Source: Sinonovacula constricta (lineage: Eukaryota; Mollusca; Bivalvia; Cardiida; Solecurtidae). Taken from it: a stretch of DNA of 64,000 nucleotides. Of the stretch, positions 53,201 to 59,200 are shown one piece after another. The stretch is taken from NCBI GenBank assembly GCA_007844125.1, contig CM017567.1, forward strand, positions 39,535,176 to 39,599,175, given 5' to 3'. Every line of letters starts with the position of its first letter. Within the stretch, counting starts at the first letter, position 1. Below the pieces are notes generated by a model, which searched no databases, had not been told where the DNA came from, and saw only the letters and a program-made list of their open reading frames with translations. The position numbers and the translations under genes are program-made.

Positions 53201-56200
53201 TATTTTGTCCATTTTCAAGGTCTATGAATGTGAACATTCAAGAGTTTTGTGGTAAATATTTATGGGAGTTTACAAATGTATGCCAACAAATACTCTGATT
53301 TTTTATATCAAATTCAGTTAAAATGCCTTATGATTATTAAAATGCACTAACAGTTTTTCCGGTAATTTCCCATTTTTTTTCCGTATCATGTCAAATTTAA
53401 GGTCTTTTCCCAACCGGGAGTGTTTATTTTCCAATTCTCGGCTTTTTCCCAATTTTCCGGTTCTGTGGGAACCTAAATGCATAAACAATTATTTACCCGA
53501 ATTCTGAAATGTTTGACCTTGAATCATGTTTGACTATGTTTGACTATAGTTAAACATGACCAAAACATGGTTGACTATGCCATTCTCTTTTACTTATCAG
53601 GGGTGTTGACCATGGTCACCTTGGTGTAGCAATAAACCATGGCATAAAACCTGGTCAATTATTGTTGAAACATGGTCATTTTGTGGTCAACCATGTTTAA
53701 AATATATTCAAACATGTTCTGACTGATCATTTCACAGGGGAACTAAATACAAATGTACCACAATTTCTCTCCCCCCACCCCCCACCCCCCAATTGTCATT
53801 GCTTATTAACTTATGTTAATTGTAAAGAAGTCAGTTGTGGTGATGATTTTGTTGTACGTTTACAAGTTGTATACATTAATCGTTAAGTGATACAAAAGGA
53901 TCTCGGTAATATTGCACCATCTTTTCTCAGCATTGAGGAAAACGTTCAGAAGCAGGCGGTCTAACACCAAAGGCAGACAGATAATAATTTTCCAGTTCTT
54001 TCAATAGATTACAATCTGACACATGCTGTTTACTAATTAAAATGTGATATTGAATGAGTTTGTGTGCTATCACATAAAAAAAATAATTTATAACATGTTC
54101 TGTTTTAAATTTTTAGTTCATAAATTTGAAATAAAATAAGAAATACTGAGATTTACTTTATTTTTGTTTATAAATGTTTATTAATCATATTCTTGTGAAA
54201 AATGACTTAATTCTAATATTATTAAATAATCAGTTAAACATAAATTATATTATAATATAATATATTAAACATAATATCGAAAGTTAAAACAAAAAAACTA
54301 TAACACAATAAGTGCACTAGATAATATTAATATAACATAAATACAATATAGCATAACACCTTTTAACAGCTATAAGTTTTATGTATGAACTCCCTTACAA
54401 AGACCACCTTGCTAAGTGGGACACTTTAAAAAGAACAACAGGTGGTCCTCTTAGCAAGGTTTTACTGTACATATAAATATTCACAGGCTTTGCTCACATT
54501 TTATAATTCCTTTCTCTCCAGCATATTATAAATATTACCATATCTAGTATTGTATTGGGATTTGGGATTGGGATTTGCCGACATTTTTGGCAATACTGTG
54601 CAGCAACATTTCTATTATTATAGCACAGGGGCTGAAATTGAGTCAGGTGTAATGCTGTCTCCTTAGCCCCGAGCGTTAGGAGGGAAGCCACTACTACCAA
54701 CTTTAAAGTCTTTGGTTTGACCCGGCCGGGGTTTGAACCCATGACCTCCCGATCCGCAAGCTGACGCTCTACAAATTGAGCTATTGCGGTCGGTTAGTAT
54801 TGTATTGTATAAAGTTCAATTACTTTTGAAAACAGTCATTAAATGACAGCCAACAGTCTGATACAGTGGATACCATTATAATTTATTCCTAATCATAATA
54901 TAACTGCTAACTTTACATCACTTATCAAGGCTGATCGAACATTGAAATGTCAGGCATCCATAATTAATCAATTATACATAATCCAATCATCAAATAAACC
55001 ATGCCATTAGCATCTCATACACGACAACAATACATAATAAATGTTCATAAAGGGACATTACACCTTATACTGTAAATTCAGACTGGGGCACTAAAACCTA
55101 TACTGCTCATACATAAAAACTACAAATTATACCGTTCATACATGGAAACTACATATTATACTGTTTATGTAGGGAAGCTACACATAATACTATAATTGTA
55201 AACACAGAAACTACATATTATGATGTAATCTCATACTGGGAATCTACATATTATACAGTTATTTCATACAAGGAAACAACACACATATATATATATACAT
55301 TATAATAATTTCAGACATGGAGATACTACATTATACAGTACTGAAATTAAGTATAGGGGTCAATTGGCATAGTGATCAAGCAGACGATTTGTAACTTGTC
55401 TGACTGCTTAGCCTCACAACCACGTGGGTTCGTGTCCTGGTGGAGCAAAGGACTTAATATGGGAAGGCCTTCTAGCTGACTTGCTGGTGGTTCTTCCTTT
55501 GCAGTGCACCGGTGGTTCTACCCAGAAAACAAAATGAAATTAAGTATCCTCTCCAGATAACTGAAAAACTGTTACTGAAATTCTAAATCCCACAAGAATA
55601 CCAAACAATAATTAAATTATATAAACATCCAACTACATTGCCTCACAGTATGACAACTTCCAAGGAAACACTTACACTTTTTACACTACCATTGTATCCA
55701 CATAAACATGACCTTGCTAAAAATAGCACAAACCACCTTCTGAACTCTTGTCTATTATGTCTTACAAACACATCCTTCATAAAGAATATATGATACACAC
55801 TTAGACACTAAACTTCAAGGACAAACCTCACTGTTTCCTAATCTTTTCAACAACAAGTTCATATCACAACTCTCATTCACTTTAAATCCAAAAGCCCCCA
55901 GCAACATGTGTAATTAAAATCTCTATCAGTCCATTACTCGATTTTGGGTCCAGCACTAATTTCCTCTTAATTAATGCTACAATTGTATACACTCTGACAT
56001 TCAATTAAGAGCCTTATCTATGTTATATCCAGCCACTTATTACAGCAACAGTGTTTGGTGTCTGTGGCTGAGAAAAACAGCACACAGGGAATGTAAACAC
56101 TGTGGGAGAAAAACGGTTGCTACAGCTTGGCATAGTTGGACATTCTCTGGGAGAAGCAACAGTATTTCCAGTCTATCACCGTGGAAACCACCTGTAGAAT

Positions 56201-59200
56201 GCATCTACCAAAAGTGCATATTTTGAAGGGGGTGGATTCTTTCTCATCATGGACATGTTGTTTTTTTTATTCAGTGGGTGTTGTCATTGTTTCTTTTGTG
56301 GGAGTCGGACAGGATGGGATTTGCCTGCATTTTTGCCGATACTGTACAGCGACATTTCTATCATTATAGCACAGGGGCACTTACGAGGTGCCCAGGGACT
56401 GAACCCGGCCGGTCCATTATACTGACACCGACAAGTAAGGCGTATTACTGTCCAATTAGCCACGAGCGTTAGGAAGGAAGCCACTACTACCAACCTTAAG
56501 GTCTCTGGTTTGACCCGGCCAGGGTTTGAATCTGCGACCTCCCGATCCGCAAGCCAACGCTCTACCACCTGACAGTTTTGAGTGAATATTCTTTTTTCAA
56601 ATAACCAAATAAGTAAAGTAACTGTTACCTGAAAAGGTCCTTCCAAATACTGTCCATTGATGGACTGGTGTTTAAAAGAAAAGCATGGCCATAAGCCCTG
56701 TTCAGATAAGTTTAGCCAGTGGATTGAGTCGTACTGCATCCTTAATTCCTTCTGTTAATGATTGTGTCGAACATAATTTGGTGATTATGGTTTAGTTTTG
56801 GTTTGGGGTGTAGGTACATCGCGCCAACACAGTAATAGTCATGTTAGCACAGTCCAACTATTATTGGTTGAGGAAAACCCCAGACTTATGTCTGGGCAGA
56901 ACAACTGGTGCATCACAAGTTACATGGAAGACCTACACTTATGAAAGATCTTGCTGCAACAGATACTTGAAAGTACTAAGAAAGTGAGAAGATAAAGCGT
57001 TTTAACTTACCAAATTATTTGAACCGTAGGAGTTTAGCAGTGCAAACCTCTAATATTTGTGAGTATATATTTAGAAAAAGATTAGGTGGTGGTGTTTGAG
57101 ATGGTGGTGCTGGTGGATGAGGTGGTGGTAAAAGTGGTTGAGGTGGTGATGGTTAAGATGATGGTGGTGATGGTGGAAGATCTAAGGTGGTAGTGGTTGA
57201 GATAGCGGTCCCAGTGGTGGTTGTGGCTAAGATGGTGATGGGGGGGGGGGGGGGGGGGGGGCTAAGGTGGTGGTGTTTGAGGTGGTGTTGCTGGTAGCTG
57301 TGATGGTGGTTAAAGTATTTGAGGTGGTGATGGTGGGTGAAGACTGAAGTGGTGGTGGTTGTGGTGGTGGTTAAAGTGGTTGAGGTGGTGGTGGTTAAGG
57401 TGGTGGATGGGGTGGTAGTGGTGTCTAAGATGGTGATGGGGGGTTGAGGTGGTGGTGGTTAAGGTGATGGTAAGGGTGGTAGGGGTGGCTGAGATGATGA
57501 AGGGGGGGGGGGGCTGAGGTGGTGGTAGTTAAGGTGGTGGTAGTGGTGGTAGGGCTGGATAAGATAGTGATGTGATGGGAGGGGACTGAGGTGGTGGTGG
57601 CTCAGGCAGTGGTGGTTCTGGTAAGGCAGCCTCTACATCAGCTACTGCTGCTTTTAATGAGGATGAAGGTTTTGAAAACAAAGAGGAAATTAGGTAAACA
57701 GGGAGGAGGGAGGAAGGAAAGAAACATGAGGAAGAGAAAGAGACTCAATCAATAAATAAGAGGTCATGGCAATATTTAAAAATCAAGTACACTCTCTATA
57801 AAGACTTTAAAGTGAAAATACCTGAAGTCATAATTCTCTGCCAAAGTCAAACAAAATTACAGTACTTCAGTTTGGTCAACAATTGTAAAGATAACATATC
57901 TGCAAAAGAATTTAATTTTACAGCTGCAATAATGTTAGGGTCATAAAAAAAATCACTTCCTCATTTCAAAACCACTAAACTTCCCATTTTAGTTATTTGC
58001 CACCTGAACCTTCATGAGTTGTAGAATGAGTATAGAGTGTAGAGGGTAGTTTTCTGTAATCACTGGGGCTGTCAGTTATGACATGATTTTTTTGTTACTT
58101 GTTATATCGTTGAATTTAGTTGTTGCAGTACTGTGGTACAAGTAATTTTGGATGAGGTGGTTTTTGTGTTTGCGGGTGTTGTGGTAGTGGTGAATGAGTT
58201 GTGGTAGTTTGGATGGTGGTAGTATTGTTGAGGGTGTTAGTTTTGGTCGTGGTTAAGGGGTGGTAGTTGTAGTTATTACAGTTATGTTGATGATGTTGCT
58301 GATGCTGTAGCTTTAAATGTTGACGTAATCAGGGGAAAAAAGATGGCAATATAATTACGTAAATTACACCTACAGGTGCAGATGCTGTATATATAAATGA
58401 CTACTGTGCGAGTAAATCTTATTCGCTTGTTTGAGGAAAACATCAGCCTTATACATTACTGAGGTGGAAGAAGGAGATCAAGGCTTTTCACTGCCAGGGG
58501 AACTCCTGCCCTTTAACTTTGGGGAACACAGTGTGATTTCTTCCTTAAAGAGGAATGAAAAAACCTGATGTAAAGTTACTTTTTGGGGTAAAACTGCATG
58601 ATTTTAAATAAATTTTCTGATGGAAGGAACCTGTAAACAGCTCCTCCTAAGGAAGAAAACAAACCTGGACCTGGAGTCCCTAAGTGCACCGATAAGCCTA
58701 GTAGGATCTAGCTTTTTTTTAGAGATCCTGAGAAGTATAGGTTTACTGTATATTATCCTGCAGATCATAAAATTGATCCGACTTAGGCAAACAGTCTAAG
58801 GCCAGTACTCACCAACTATTCTTAAGTAGACATTGCTCAAGTCAAAAATTTCAATCTATGGTATCTTCTTTGTGTTTTTAGCTACATGTCTGTATTTTTG
58901 CATTACATATAAACTTTGCTACTTTGAGCTTAAAATCACATTAAAACTTCACAAATAAGCTTATATTTATTGGTATGAAAAGAGTGACTTAGGCTTGAGT
59001 CAAGACTTATGCTTGGTGAATAAGGACCTAGGTCTAAATGGGCCAGCTCCCACTTGGAGATGTCTGATCACGATCTACACTATTTGCTGCTTTATCAGTA
59101 CTGTTTGTTTTGTCTGTTTTGTTTTGCTTTTTGTTACATCGCACCGACACAACTATGGTCATATTGGCGACGTCCAGATAATTATTGCCGAAGGAAGATC

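Noticed and set aside
57560..57720. Proline-rich minus-strand exon (LKAAVADVEAALPEPPLPEP)
   Set aside because: Mostly CCA codons from the GGT array; no convincing splice acceptor and no phase support with the gene.
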